Shown here piece after piece: positions 1 through 12,004 of a stretch of 64,000 nt of DNA. Within the stretch, counting starts at the first letter, position 1; the number at the start of each line of letters is the position of its first letter. The notes under the pieces were generated by a model. It was not told the origin of the DNA. It worked only from the letters and a program-made list of their open reading frames with translations, and made no database searches. Source of the stretch: Gnetum montanum (Eukaryota > Streptophyta > Gnetopsida > Gnetales > Gnetaceae); assembly GCA_015680685.1 (NCBI GenBank), contig MNCI01022727.1, positions 63,499 through 127,498 on the forward strand, written 5' to 3'. Position numbers and translations under genes: made by a program.

Positions 1-1339
1 AGTTGAGGCAAGAATGATGATGGTCATCTTTGACTAGTCTTTAGCCGAGGCCAAAACATATTTAGTTCAAAGGACTTGGTCCAGACACATCAAGAGAATG
101 AGATGCTAATTATAGAAAATAATTGCCTATATAATGTTAATGTTTAGACATAACAAATGTAAGAATTTATCCATCAATAGTAGAAGTAGCTGGCTAGGAT
201 GAACACTAAGTTTAGGAGATTGGAAGTAGAGAATAAAAATATCTTTATGAAGGAAGTTTGCACTTTATGTTATGCCAAAAATTTGTGATTGAAATTACCA
301 CCTTGAAGAATGAGGCTCTTAAAGTTGAGAGAGTCAAAGATCACTATAGAGATTAGTTTGGCCTATAGAAAGAAGTAAATGAAAAACACATCTATATGGA
401 TAAGGTAAAAGTTGATTAGGCCCTCCAGCAACTCCAATAATAAAGAGAGGTGTAACAACCTATCATTGATGGGATAGATGCCTACAATAAAGTAGAGATC
501 TATATGAAGGGGTTGCAAATAGAAAATATGACTAAATACATGGAGCTTGAAAATATCCAATATGCAAACTTAGCGATGCTAACTGCCAAATGGTCATGGT
601 CAGAGTTAGAAAAGTAGATGGCCAGCTCATATTTGTTGTACAAGGCAAAGTTCAAGCACCATAAGGAGACCAAGCAGAAGATTGAGACTACAAATGATGA
701 ATTTGAAGTTCTCAGGGCAAGATTCACTAATCAAAGATCAATTGTTAATAACCTAACTAGAAGAATGAATGACTACTAAGAATTGCGAAAGAAAATAAGG
801 GCATGCAACATCAAATGCAAATAATTTGCTACTTGGTTTCTCAATGTCAACCAGCTATTTCCAACAATGCCCTATTCTTGGGATGTGCCCATTTTAACCC
901 ACATTGGTAAATTTGTGTGGACCATGCACGATCCCAAGAGTAAGGAGGAGAAGATGAAAGCATTGTTGGATACTTTCTATCTTCCACTAGAAGTCGTAGC
1001 AGTAGTCGAACAACCATAATAGCCTTAACCACCGCATGTGCCTGAAGTAAGAGAAGGTCCCTTAGAACCTTAGGAGCCTCCATTACCTAGGACCATTTGA
1101 ACTTCTCCATCATCTTCACTCCATTAGAGAAGAGTGTGTTTATCAAATTTTGTCCTGGTGTTCAATTTTGTAGTTCTAAATACCAAGAAATTTTAATGAT
1201 TGTATATTCATATACTCGAGCACTTACTATTTGTTTGTATTTGTTTATGTTATTATATGTTTATTTTCAGTCAATAATTCCATACCTTTTCAAATTTGTA
1301 AAGAACTAAAGGATGAGTTTTCATTTAGTCATGGAGGTA
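1..1339 (+). pseudogene. 3' internal remnant of Tat-like element D (coiled-coil accessory ORF)
   Basis: This is the decayed end of an ORF that runs off the left edge. A frame from about 475 to 830 reads as a Lys/Glu-rich, probably coiled-coil protein, with stops where CAG or CAA would fit. Around 850-1100 comes a more hydrophobic stretch and a Pro-rich tail. The DNA then leads through a conserved leader (AAGGATGAGTTTTCATTTAG) to a purine tract and the 3' LTR at 1340. The same leader precedes the 3' LTRs at 12005 and 40751, so this is the post-pol region of the same retrotransposon family. I recognise no catalytic motif. The role of such ORFs is unknown; an accessory or Env-position protein is a guess. 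Confidence 0.55.
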
Positions 1340-2228
1340 TGATGAACCATGGATTGGTTTTGTCGATTGGGCCCCATTGACTAGGCCCCATTAACTAGGC
1401 CTCATTGACTAAGCCCCATCGATGCATGATTTGATGCATTGACATGGCCTTGTTAATGTAGTGTCTATTTTGATCTATAAATACGTGCTCACTTGTCATG
1501 TTTATGACATGTCTTGTCATAGTTATAGCAGAGCTCTTGTAGTTTTATCATTTGAAAGTTAGAATATTTTTTGAGTGCTTATAATAGGAGTTAGAAATTG
1601 TACAGATTTTTACTTGAGCATTGATGTATGTGAGCACACTAGTATGAATGGCAATAAAGATGAGCCTTTTGATCAAACCTCGTAGCACTTGGAATAGATT
1701 AATGATTTATTTCTACATTTAATATTTTCATTAATTACATGATTAATTAATATAAGTAAGAATTTAATTAATTAACTAATTAAGCTAAATAGATTAAATA
1801 CACAAGTATGATCACTTCGAGCATAACATGCAACACTTGGTAGTCCTAGTAGTGCTTAACGCTTGGTAACCTAGGAGTGTTGTATGCATTCAAGATGTGT
1901 ATGAAAAGTGGGATAAGATGCTTATGTTAGGATAGTTAGTTATTAATTGGCAATTAGATTAGTTAAATTAGGTAATAAATTGAGTTTCAATTGATTATCA
2001 ATCGTAGGTGGATAAAATAGAAAATAATAAAAATCATGTGCCCCAATTATACTTAATGATACAACTAAGCCTCACAACTATAGTTGGGAAGTCAACGATC
2101 ACCATGTTTAGATTTCATTTTTGAGAACTGGCATACTTAGGAACTTAAGGTTTGTGGAACTTGACCAAATTATTCATGAATGCTTGTAATTCATATGGTT
2201 GGGCATAGGGTATACTCGCCATTCATCA
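1340..2228 (+). mobile_element. 3' LTR of Tat-like element D
   Basis: An 889-bp LTR that starts TGATGAACC after a purine tract (GTCATGGAGGTA) and ends ATTCATCA, matching the TGATGA...CTCATCA ends of sibling LTRs at 12005, 27855, 40751, 50448 and 56206. U3 carries short repeats of GGCCCCATTGACTA (about 1367-1425). A TATA box (TATAAATA) lies at 1476 and a polyadenylation signal AATAAA at 1653. A long U5 holds a paired-arm structure at 1827-1886. No PBS-like sequence follows, so this is a 3' LTR or a fragment. The 5' end of the element is outside the window. Confidence 0.85.
1827..1886 (+). other. U5 hairpin, copy D
   Basis: Arms CATGCAACACT (1827-1837) and AGTGTTGTATG (1876-1886) pair over 11 positions with one G-U. 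The 38-nt loop contains two TTGGTA-type motifs. The same structure with different arm sequences occurs in the sibling LTRs. Confidence 0.6.
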
Positions 2229-3760
2229 CATTGCATAACAGTGCCACTATATTGTATTTCTATATTCTTAGAGAAAAACATCATCATGGGTAGATAATAG
2301 GAGGAGGTCTAGTAGAGTCTAGGAGTAAGAAGAGAGAAGACATGCATAGAGTAAACATCACCCTACCTCTTAGGCTATTACATGAGATATTGCAAGAAAG
2401 CACAAGGAATATCAGAGTGCTTAGGAGAGAATAGTATGAAAGGAGCAACAATGAAGGGAGCTCAAACTAAGATTAGCTCCCTTGTGGAGTTCAAGGAACT
2501 TTCGATCCTTGCTATAGCTGGTTTGGCCTAAGATGGTTTTTAAGCTTTTCTAGCACTATCTTGAGTTCCTCATAACCAAAGGAGTATATTTTTATGAGGA
2601 GAAGACATGTAGGTTTTATGTGGCACATCTTTGAGGAGCATCAAGATTCAAGATGGTCTAGTTAGGTGAGTTTGGTTATCTACTGATAGAGTAGATCCTA
2701 GGTCAAACACATCATATATTAATTGGTCCATAGAGGGAGTATTTTGTGATAGTGACTACAAAGAAAAGATACAACTATTAAGCTAGGTACTAGAAGTAGA
2801 GACTAATGAGACTGGATGACCTTATAAGAAATTCTTCCTAGAATAGTTCTTATTAGGAAAATTTACATAAACTTCCTAGCTATCATGCATCACACTTATG
2901 TGATGTCCTTCACCTTGATGATCTTATTGTATTTAGAGGAAGATTGTTTGTTGAACTATCCCCACATTATATTGAAAAGGATGGATATCCTTAGTAGAGA
3001 CGCATCAGCAATTCATTATCCTTCAATCATGTTTACTCTTTTTAGCCATTGGAAAATCTCACCACCTAAGGTAGATGACAAGGAAGTGTAGGTGTTTGGT
3101 GAGGATTAGTTGCCTAATTTGGGGTGTGCTTTCTACACCCAGTAGGTCCCTAAGACATAACTTAATGATCTAATTTGGCTTTTAGACCCACGTGTTCCAA
3201 ACAATGGTGGAAAGGCTAGATGGAATGATTATTATGACCATATTGAATAGATGCATACATGTTCATCCTAACCAGCAACAAAAATATTTTAGAGTTGGGG
3301 TAGCCATTTTTGCCTACTTAGAGGTAATGGAGGATAGGTTAATCTCATGCATGGAGGTTATCAAGTCTGACACACATCAGTATTTTGGATGGGTGGAGAG
3401 GAGACTTACCCACCTTGTCATCAATGTTCAAACAACATCTAAATACTCTTTGAAATAGTTGTGAGCATTGAGAGGATTACCTATTTTATTGGAGATGGAG
3501 GAGATTCCTAACTTAGAGTTGGTGGACATGGCTAGTCTAGTGCATGACTCAAAGGAAAAATCATCAAGAACAATTGGGATAGATGAGCATCCAACTATTG
3601 AGGTTGCTGATAGGGTCACCAAGATAGATTTATAGAGACTAATGTTGCGAACCCAGTGGATCAAGACACCCATGTAGCAAGATCTGGCTAGACCATTGCA
3701 TTTATGGATATAGTCAGTTGACTTTGAATTTCGTTTTTCTGGATAAGATATCTATACTAT
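2229..3760 (+). pseudogene. Decayed plus-strand retroelement accessory ORF
   Basis: DNA downstream of LTR D keeps a coding texture on the plus strand from about 2461 to 3700. Short open stretches (2885-3091, 3192-3458) are linked in shifting frames and interrupted by TAG and TAA. Readable pieces include Glu-Glu-Lys-Thr-Cys-Arg-Phe-Tyr near 2600 and a region rich in His, Trp and Tyr around 3000-3440. This loosely recalls the 'putative plant transposon protein' domain found in ORFs next to Athila/Tat elements, but I cannot confirm that without a profile search. It may belong to the element into which D inserted. Confidence 0.35.
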
Positions 3761-4570
3761 TGCTAGTTTTGTATGTAAAGGTTGATACATGTGAAACTTG
3801 ATTTAAAATTAATATTATGAATAGATGTGTATATTTTGGATTAAATCTAATTATTTTATTTACTTTATCATTTAAGTAACATATTTTTGTTATTATTTTT
3901 CATAAACTTCAACTTCTCATTTATAATTGTGATTGAATTCATTCTTATTAATAGTCTCAACATATTGTTTGAAATCTAACCTATGAATTGCAATTCATAA
4001 TTCACAAACCATATGTGGATTGCAAGTTGCAAATTTATGGCTCAAGATCACAAGTTGCAATTTTGTGTTTGAATTCTATCTTACAGAAAATTGTGAAAAC
4101 ATACAAATCACAATTTTTTGCAACAACTAGATTGCAAGAAGTTGTAAAATGCATGTCCCTCACATGGTACACCAATATGAAATATTGCACCATGCAAGAG
4201 CATGCTATTTTTAGTGAATCACAACCAAAAAAATAGTGCTAATAAACTACAACTCACATGTCAATCGTAGTGGAGACTAAAAGATATTAGTGCAAGAACA
4301 TGCAATTCACATAAAATCTTAGCGTTGACAGATAGTGCTAGTCAACTATGCTTCCCATGTATTCGCAATTGAGGATATTGAACAAAAAAATAATAATAAT
4401 GTGTGATCATGTGACCCACATTATCTTGCATCATAGAATAAAGTGCGAAGAGGTGTGATTTGCAGGCTATTACAGGTTGCTTGTGAATCACATGTTATTG
4501 TATATCATCAAAATAGTGTGAGCTCTCTGTGACTAGCATGACATCACATTACTCAATTGAATAATGCATG
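3761..4570. other. Non-coding AT-rich stretch
   Basis: I see no gene here. About 3985-4260 repeats short motifs such as CACAAGTTGCAA and ATTGCAAGTTGC in direct and inverted form, probably a decayed simple-repeat region. An ORF at 3988-4236 lies in it and looks like chance. Confidence 0.4.
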
Positions 4571-4751
4571 AACATGGGAGTCGCATAACATTGCATTGCT
4601 GAAAATAATGTGATGTTGTCCTCATGCATGTCATTGCAACATCATGATAAAAGTTGAGGGAACATGTGAGTCACATAACATTGCATTGCTAAAAATAGTG
4701 CAATGTTGTGCCTCATGCATGTCATCACAACATAATGATAAAAGTTGAGAG
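4571..4751 (+). repeat. Tandem duplication, two units of about 90 bp
   Basis: Unit 1 (4571-4660) and unit 2 (4661-4751) both start AACATG and run through ATAACATTGCATTGCT and CTCATGCATGTCAT to AAAGTTGAG. They differ mainly by transitions. A truncated third start (AACATGTCA) follows at 4752. Confidence 0.85.
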
Positions 4752-5035
4752 AACATGTCATTTGTAGTCTGAGCATAACATGTAATGGCATGCAAGATGC
4801 ATGTCTTCACAAGTACATTATGAAGAAAATAGTGTGATAAACTATGGTTCATAGCATGTCGTACTATATATCAATACTTAGATGCAAGTGAGATATGACT
4901 TGTAGGGTGGTGCATGTTTTAGAAAAATTATTTTCAATCCTATGGACTTACCAAAAAAGTGGTATGTTAGAATTATATTCTATTATTGCATGTATGTAGG
5001 CCTACATGAAAATCACATATTATCATCATATAGAT

Positions 5036-5183
5036 GTTCCAATTAAACAATTAACATCTTCTTCAAATTTTGGCTAAATTTACCTGTTCCAATTAAATAA
5101 TTAACATCTCCCTTAAATTTAGACCAAATTTAGATTTCTAATTAAATAATTAAAAACTCCCTCGAATTACAACCAAATTGTTA
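5036..5183 (+). repeat. Three imperfect 50-bp tandem repeats
   Basis: Units start near 5036, 5086 and 5136 with TTCCAATTAAA or TTCTAATTAAA, followed by AATTAACATCT and a CAAATT-type end. The period is about 50 bp and the units have diverged. Confidence 0.7.
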
Positions 5184-5462
5184 TAAGAGATCACAATTAC
5201 AATTTTTCCCTTAGGAAAGTCAAAAATTTGAGCCAGATATATGAACCGTAAGTGTAACAAGGATGAACAGTAATAATTGGCTATATATAAAATATCGAAC
5301 TTGTATAATATTGAAGGCTTTACAAAATTACATATGCCTAATAGACCATGTAACATAGATACAAAAGAGATGGACAAAGTTACACATGTAACATAGATAC
5401 AAAAGGGATGCATTACAACCCAATAGCATCAAATTTGTGGAATGCCTAATGGACCATGTTTG

Positions 5463-6310
5463 TTAAAAATTTTTAGTTACATCTAAAAATACAAATGGAC
5501 CATGTTCACTATAGTTCTCATTTAGCATATGCTTCATACACATGTTCTTCCAAACTTGATTAGCTGTTGGAGAACTTAGGATTTCCTGAATCATGATTTT
5601 CCAATAGATTGAAATAGACTCGGGAGAAAAATTCAAGTCTTTGCTAAATACCAGGTGATGCATATACATTAACATATACATGTCATAATCATATCCATTT
5701 TCTTGTCTTGGAATACCTTCTACAATCATTACATTCCATTTTGTAGACACCTTCTTTCTCTTACCCTTCAATTCCATTATGTCTTGACACAATACAAAAT
5801 CACCTTTGAATAAATAGTTAGTAAAATTCAACATTAATTTTTTAATAGTAGCAACATGTTGTGAAGAAGGTTAGGAATCATACACAAATTTCTTTTTGCA
5901 AGTATGTCTACAACAAGAAGCATCCAATTTCCACTATTGTTTAAGGGATGACAAAATAATGGGTTTCTAGCTTGCAGAAAATCATCCCAATAAGTTTTAT
6001 CTTTCAGCTCTTTCATGAAATCTAATTCTACAATGAATTCATAAAATTATTCTCCAATCATTTTATCACTTTCTACATTTACAACATGTCTTTTGATGCT
6101 TTTCTTTAATTTAGATCTCAACTGGTTCTTCTGATCCACTTCCATCTTGCTCCCAAAGAACTTCATATAGCATTGAAACATACTATTGAAAATGAAATAT
6201 TTAGGATTTTGATATTCATCCCAAGCATAGATTAACTTCTAAGGTATATTTAAATGCATGATATACACATCTATGATGTCATCAGCAAGCCATTGTTTTC
6301 ATCCATCTTG
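5463..6310 (-). pseudogene. Ulp1/SENP-like (C48) cysteine protease pseudogene
   Basis: The minus strand carries a broken Ulp1-type domain. The opening motif W-L-A-D-D-I-I-D-V-Y is near 6290. The strand motif S-G-N-W-M-L-L-V-V-D lies near 5915, where the family normally has His-Trp. The Y-D-S motif (family acid residue) is present after a +1 frameshift near 5885. The Cys box reads Q-E-N-G-Y-D-Y-D-M-Y near 5685, where Asp-Cys-Gly is usual. His is therefore Asn, and the nucleophile Cys is Tyr (TGT to TAT), so it cannot be an active protease. Ulp1 domains process SUMO in host cells, but plant copies are often carried by DNA transposons (Mutator-like and CACTA). I see no transposase or terminal repeats beside this one. 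Confidence 0.7.
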
Positions 6311-7260
6311 ATATACAGTCTTGAAAGAAAATCTTATTGCAATAAATTAGGCACATGATTTTCGTATAAGCTCTTTATTGTCAAGCATACTAGAGAGAAA
6401 AAAATGCATAAATCTATCTATTATTTCACATTGATCAATTGGAATATTGCAATCTACAAAGGCATCAATTGTATAAAATTAGATAAATGAAGTTAAAAAA
6501 AACAAATGAACCAAAAAAATCACATTTATATTATTATAGTGTATTCTAGGTGCAAAATTTTATAGTTTAAAAAACTTTTTTCTTTATTCAGATACTTCTT
6601 ATGGTGGATCACTTGTTCTTTATTGTGTTCAATGGAAACAAATAATTTGCTCGCCACTTTTGATATTGGCATTTCATGCAAATCTATTAGAAACATTTAC
6701 AATAAGGGCATTAAAGAAAAGCTTACAAAACACAAAAAGAAATAAATAAAATATAGAAAGTGAACAATAACATACCATCATTAAGGTATTTGGTAATGCT
6801 TCTTGCCTCTAGGTGAATGTTTTTGGAACCATCATTCTTGACTACCAATGCATTCCTTAACAAGCTAGTTTCTTTATTTAGCATTATAATTTCATCACCT
6901 ATTTTCTCATTTTGAAGAATTAGTTTCCCATGAAACTATTTTCATGAGCTACAAAATTCTCTATTTTAGCCTTAAGTTGATTTTTTTTCTTTTAGCAAGC
7001 ATGACTTATCAGATTTCAACTCTCCACAACATTCCAAATTGTTGCATTACTTTCAGAATAATTACATAATGTCTCAATCAAATTTTCTAACTTCTCTTCA
7101 ATTGCTTTTAGAATACATTTGTCATGGTGGCACATATATTGGAAAGACATTTTATCATTTTTCTTTCAAAGAAGACAAAATCTTTGCTCTCTTTAACAAT
7201 GATGTAGACTTCAAAATGCTTTCTGGATCCAACTTCACTATTTCCTAAAGTTGGCTTGGG
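6311..7260 (-). pseudogene. Probable upstream part of the Ulp1-like pseudogene
   Basis: Minus-strand coding texture continues upstream of the protease domain. At 6340-6450 a stretch reads roughly P-I-D-Q-C-E-I-I-D-R-F-M. At 6770-7250 short Lys/Glu-rich pieces look like a decayed coiled coil. Frames change several times, and introns or deletions are possible. I cannot define exons. Confidence 0.35.
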
Positions 7261-8037
7261 ATAAATTGTATTTTTTTCTGTAATAATTTTGTCATAATAA
7301 TTGGAAAACGGAGAGACTCTCTAGGATCATGTAGTTATCATGACCTTACACACCTCCTCATCTCAGACATTATGATGATTGGGATATTAAAAGGAAGATC
7401 TTTATTGTTATCTAATGTCCACATGAGTAAAATTGTGTCATTAGATATCTTTGTTTTAATTTCTTTCAGTGGAAATAAAGATCACTACATAAATATGTTG
7501 ATATTGATTTATGCTTCTTTGATGAGGTAAAACATAACACTTTTTTTTGGAAGAAAAGACTCTTATGAGATATCAAAAAAATATTCTAAATGCTACATAA
7601 TGTTATCATTATGATCGTTTAGTAGTACATAAGGATTTTTGTTGCTGAAATTTAAAGTCACTAGGGATGCCAGAAAAAAAAAGATGGAGTGCTCTAAAAA
7701 AAATTTATTTTTTAGCAACCATTAACTAGAAAGTACATTATGCACTATGATAATCACCATGGTCCTTAGCCTATATCCTAAATGAAGCAAACTACCATGA
7801 TTTTTGATGCAATTATACATAAATATGAAAACATACCTACCCCATCTAAAAAAAAGCTAGAAATCAAACTTAAGAAAATTAGAAAGCCTTATAGTCAATG
7901 AAAGAATTAGCAATGACAACAAGGAAGCTCTTTTACTAGACCACTCATAATAAAATTAACCATGGAAACAAAACAAACATATACTTGGATGTGTTGTTGA
8001 AATAGTTAATAGTTGTAGGTTTAATTATGTAACTATC
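7261..8037. other. No gene seen
   Basis: AT-rich DNA with homopolymer A and T runs. I find no coding signal, no terminal repeats and no RNA-gene motif. Confidence 0.4.
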
Positions 8038-8290
8038 GAAGGAATGGTATCACTAAGCAATGAAAACTAGTGAAGGAGCAAAGAAAACTATTGAAGCAAT
8101 GGAATTGCTAAGCAAATAAAATTTCTGAAGAAGCAAAGAAAATTACTTAAGGAATGGCATTGTTGAACAAAGAAAACTATTGAAGTAATGGCATTGCTAA
8201 GTACATACACTCTTGGTTATCAAGAGAACTAATAAGGAATGGCATGGCTAGGCACAAATGCTCTTGGTTATTGGGAGAATGGATGAGGAA
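8038..8290 (+). repeat. Minisatellite with 55-bp period
   Basis: Units start at 8038, 8093 and 8148 with GAAGGAATGG, GAAGCAATGG and TAAGGAATGG, each followed by an ATTGCTAAGCAA-type motif and AAGAAAACTATT. A shortened unit begins at 8182. Two further repeats containing CTCTTGGTTAT and GGAATGG follow to about 8290. Confidence 0.75.
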
Positions 8291-8521
8291 TGGTAACCAA
8301 ATTTTTGTTATGTAATGTTTTGTTTTATTATGTGGATATGCATGTATGCCTCAGCTTATGATATACATGTCATGAAAATGCATTTTAAAATACATCATGT
8401 TTCGGTATGGGCATGCAAGACCATAGCCTATTCATTGCCTAATGAGGCCAGACATAAGCTTTTTCATGCAATGCCCATTGAAGATTAGATCCCATGAACA
8501 TCTATTAGTTGGATGGGTTCA

Positions 8522-8767
8522 TGGTGTAGGGACACCTCTTTCAATTTTCTTGTTCTACCCTAAATGCTATGTGTCTTTTTGTATTGATTTTTTTAAAGAT
8601 CATTCTTGGATATTTTGGCATATTTCAAAGTGTTTTTGCTCATTTTAATGAGTTTAGGAGGTTATAGCATTTATGTGGACTTGTTTGGAGGCATCTAGAG
8701 GCTCTTAGCATCAAAACAAATATTTTTATTTTTGGCATCTATAGGATAGACGTCTTTCCAAAGTCAT
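8522..8767 (+). mobile_element. 5' LTR of element G, left part
   Basis: Matches the first 250 bp of the 3' LTR at 22421: GTGTAGGGACACC, then GCTATGTGTCTTTTTGT, then TTGTTTGGAGGCATCTA. It breaks off at the F insertion, where the target duplication is CTCCC (8768-8772). Confidence 0.85.
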
Positions 8768-8772
8768 CTCCC

Positions 8773-10316
8773 TGATGAGCTAGGCAATTTTTATTTTTAT
8801 TTTTGTTCTAGAGATTATCACTTAATAGTTAAAATTGAATCCAATTAAATTCCATACTTATGCTTGTTACTCATAAGTAAAATTATAAACTTTTATCTTA
8901 ACTTCTAATCATAAGTTCAAGAATAAAGATTTATAATTAAATAAAATTGAAATTATAAATAATAATTGAAGATCACAAAGGAGACTTGCCTAAATTTCAA
9001 TTCTACCTTGTTGTCTTGACAATGCAGCAATTTTGATTGTGAATTACAAAAATTGCCACAAGGCTCAACAAATCTTCAACAAAAATCTCAAGAATAATTA
9101 ATTCCAATGTGATATGGCATTTACTAGTCTCAACTCCTCCTTTCTTATTTTCTCAAAAGAAATGAATTTTCTTTTGATGTGTATGAATAATTGATTTTTC
9201 TCTTTCCTTTTTATTGGTGCTTAATGAATGCCTTATTTATATTGCAACAAGGTTTAAAAATAAATATTATAATAATATATGGGTATTGCAAAACCTAATA
9301 TCGATCCGTTAAAATTGGTACTATTGCTAATCTTGGCTTTCTAATGTTTTAAATTAATATGGATTCTCAAAAAGTTGGCAAAAGAGGCATATGTGATGCT
9401 CCACGTATTCATCCAAGAAGAAGGTTTGATTTGAGTTGATGGAGAATTTTGTAGAAAAGCACACATAATAGCATCAGTTGGCGTATGCTTTGCCTGATTC
9501 CCTTATCATCTATGAAATTCTTTGCCATGACCTTCATTGGTGCCTTATCCTCATCAATCTCCACCACGCCATTGCCTCTACCGATGTTTAAAAAGAAGTA
9601 TTTTAAGAATTAATGGATATGGAAGAATTTGATATCAATCCATTAGTTTTGGTGTAGGTGCCAAATCTAGCATTCTTGTTATCATGAATTTGCAAACCAG
9701 CAAAATTCTAAGAAGATCATCGTTATCAAATGAAGATAACTTAGATAGCTCGCAACCAGCAAAATTCCAGTAACATCATCATTGTCATTGTTATCCGACG
9801 ACGAAGACGGTGACAGTGGCAAGTTCAAATTTGGTAGCAACAACCTGCGTTTTTCTCGATTCTCAGATTGCCATGTTGTAGAGAACTGCCTTCCCTGTCA
9901 ACATATATATATATATATATGTATATATTATAATATAGTTTATATTAAACGTATATATATAGGTAAGATATATATAATATTTAGGAATATATCATATTCA
10001 CCTATAATAATATATAATTACATAATATTTATATATATAAAGTTATATTTATGAATATATAATGTATACATGTAATTATAATCTCATTAATATATAATAA
10101 TACATTGTACTAGTTAAACTAAAATTAAAATAAACTAAACCACACCAATTAACTAATCATAAAATAATAATAAACTAATATTTACAACTTACATAAACAA
10201 ATAAAATAATCATTAAATAAAAAATTAACTATATGAAATATAGAATGAAATTAATTAAAATGCATAAGTTTGAAAAAATTACTTATTAAAATTGAACAAA
10301 TTTTTTGGGTTCAACA
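8773..10316 (-). mobile_element. 3' LTR of element F (left copy)
   Basis: 1,544 bp on the plus axis from TGATGAGCTAGGCAA to GGGTTCAACA. It aligns almost throughout with 18216-19845, including CCAATTAAATTCCATACTTA and GATCACAAAGGAGA. It includes an (AT)n-rich block at about 9900-10080. The stretch after it, 10317-10332, reads on the minus strand as GGCTAGTTGGGAGCTA, a plausible polypurine tract. The small ORFs inside are chance. Confidence 0.88.
9900..10080. repeat. (AT)n-rich microsatellite block in LTR F
   Basis: Alternating TATATA runs, also present in diverged form at 19407-19590 in the other LTR copy. It therefore pre-dates insertion or arose in the LTR itself. Confidence 0.8.
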
Positions 10317-10667
10317 TAGCTCCCAACTAGCCGATGGCTAGTGCCTGGTTATAAATTTCTAGCAATGAGTCCACGTCATCCATGCATTCATAAATTTCTA
10401 TGGTTTCTCTTGGTTTGGAATTGTATGGTCCCTTTCTTAATAATAAAACTATTAACAAATTGGTGACTGGGCATTTCTCAAACTGAGGAAGGGCTCAAGG
10501 ACTGAAAAGGGTGTGACTTCAAGGGGATTTGATGCATTTGTGCTGGCCATTCTCTTAGGTTTTTGGATATTTTCTTCTTGATTTTTCCTTACCATTTTGA
10601 CATTGCTCCATTATCAGGAAGCTAAGCTAATAAAAATAATAAGCCTTTGCATGGTGTGCTTCTCACG

Positions 10668-10670
<3 letters not shown>

Positions 10671-10706
<36 letters not shown>

Positions 10707-10714
10707 AGAGAGAA
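10671..10714. repeat. (GA)n microsatellite
   Basis: About 16 uninterrupted GA units followed by imperfect GAAAAGAGAGAGAAAAA, inside the post-pol region of element E. Confidence 0.95.
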
Positions 10715-10779
10715 AAAGTGAGAATTAAAAGCACACCCCTTGGAAAAAATAATCATCTAGGCTACAAGCACTAGTTATG

Positions 10780-11790
10780 GAACTAAACAAACATGTTCCC
10801 TCTAACTAAGGCCCTTTCTCGCTTCCTACTTTTCTCTTTCTCATTTCCTCAGAATGGTGGTGACTCTTTGGCGGAAGCATCCCTGTTACTTCAAGTGGAT
10901 GGATTAGCCAAGTGTATTAATGTGAAGTCACTGGATGTGGATTTTTTGAAGCTAGATTTGGAATGGACTATACTCAATTACATTAACCATAAATACAAAA
11001 GGGGCTGTACACCACATTGTTCTTGGGACTCCATTCCATTCTCTTCTTTCCATCATTTTTTCTCCATTTTCCACCTCATTGTCGGTTGTAATAGTAGTCT
11101 ATATTTTGGTTGCTGCATTGTTTTCTTTTTGGTAAATTCTTGTGGTTAAGACTTTAACTGTTGCTTTCAAATGAAATTTCCAGAGCCTACGGACTCTTTG
11201 AATGTGGGTTTGTCAGGGCATAACGGGCATGAGCCTACTTTAGGGAGGACCCACTGGCATTCCTATTTGGTGCATCAGTTAATTTCTTTCCCTTAAACAA
11301 TTCCAAAATCAAAATTTGTTTTGTTCATTCCCACTTCTAACATCCATTTTATTAATGTTGATGTTGTTTCCTTTTCTTCATCTTTCTTATTTCTTATCTT
11401 TTTCCATTCTATCGCTACCTGAGGATTGCTCTTAGTCATGGGGGTTCTGGTCCAATTTTTTCAATTTTCTCCTAACCCCTACTCCTTGGGTAGTCACCAG
11501 TGTTATATCTCCAGAACCGGTATTAGCCATATCACAACTTAGCCAATGGACCTTACATCGAGGCAAGGTATCAACTGCATTGTGATTTATTTATCCTTGC
11601 TAATATGAGATTATGTTGTGTGTGCAGATGGCAATCATACAACAATGGACTAGATCTGGAGGAAACACTTTCAATGGACTGATGCTAGAATAGTTATGCA
11701 AGGAATAAGATTGATGGCGCGGTTACAGATGTACAACGGAAGGCACAATCCTGACGTCAGTAGCAACATTCCATTTTCATTTCTTCTTTC
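10780..11790 (+). other. Exon-like island within element E (possible captured gene fragment)
   Basis: This 1-kb stretch has several CpG sites, unlike its surroundings, and contains short open segments bounded by splice-like signals. TTTCCTCAG precedes AATGGTGGTGACTC at about 10850, starting an open stretch of roughly 50 codons. TTTCCAG precedes an open segment at 11183-11268 that ends before GTGCAT. Another open segment ends at CGAGGCAAG followed by GTATCA (11566). GTGTGTGCAG precedes a further segment at 11628. A single ORF at 10793-11149 (118 codons) covers the first part. I do not recognise the protein. It could be a captured host gene fragment with introns, or simply the accessory region of E. 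Confidence 0.35.
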
Positions 11791-12004
11791 TCTCTTCTCC
11801 CCCAGTTGCCAAATAAGGCTAGATGTCAAATGTGCATAGTGTTCACTCTTGGGGTCATGAACACTAATATTACCATGTATTGTAATGATGATTCATTCAC
11901 GTGTCACCCCATTCACCATTAGTGTGATTCAAGTCAATAAGCCCATACCTTCACAATATTTTGTAACGAACTTGAGGATGAGTTTTCATTCAGTCATGGG
12001 GGTA

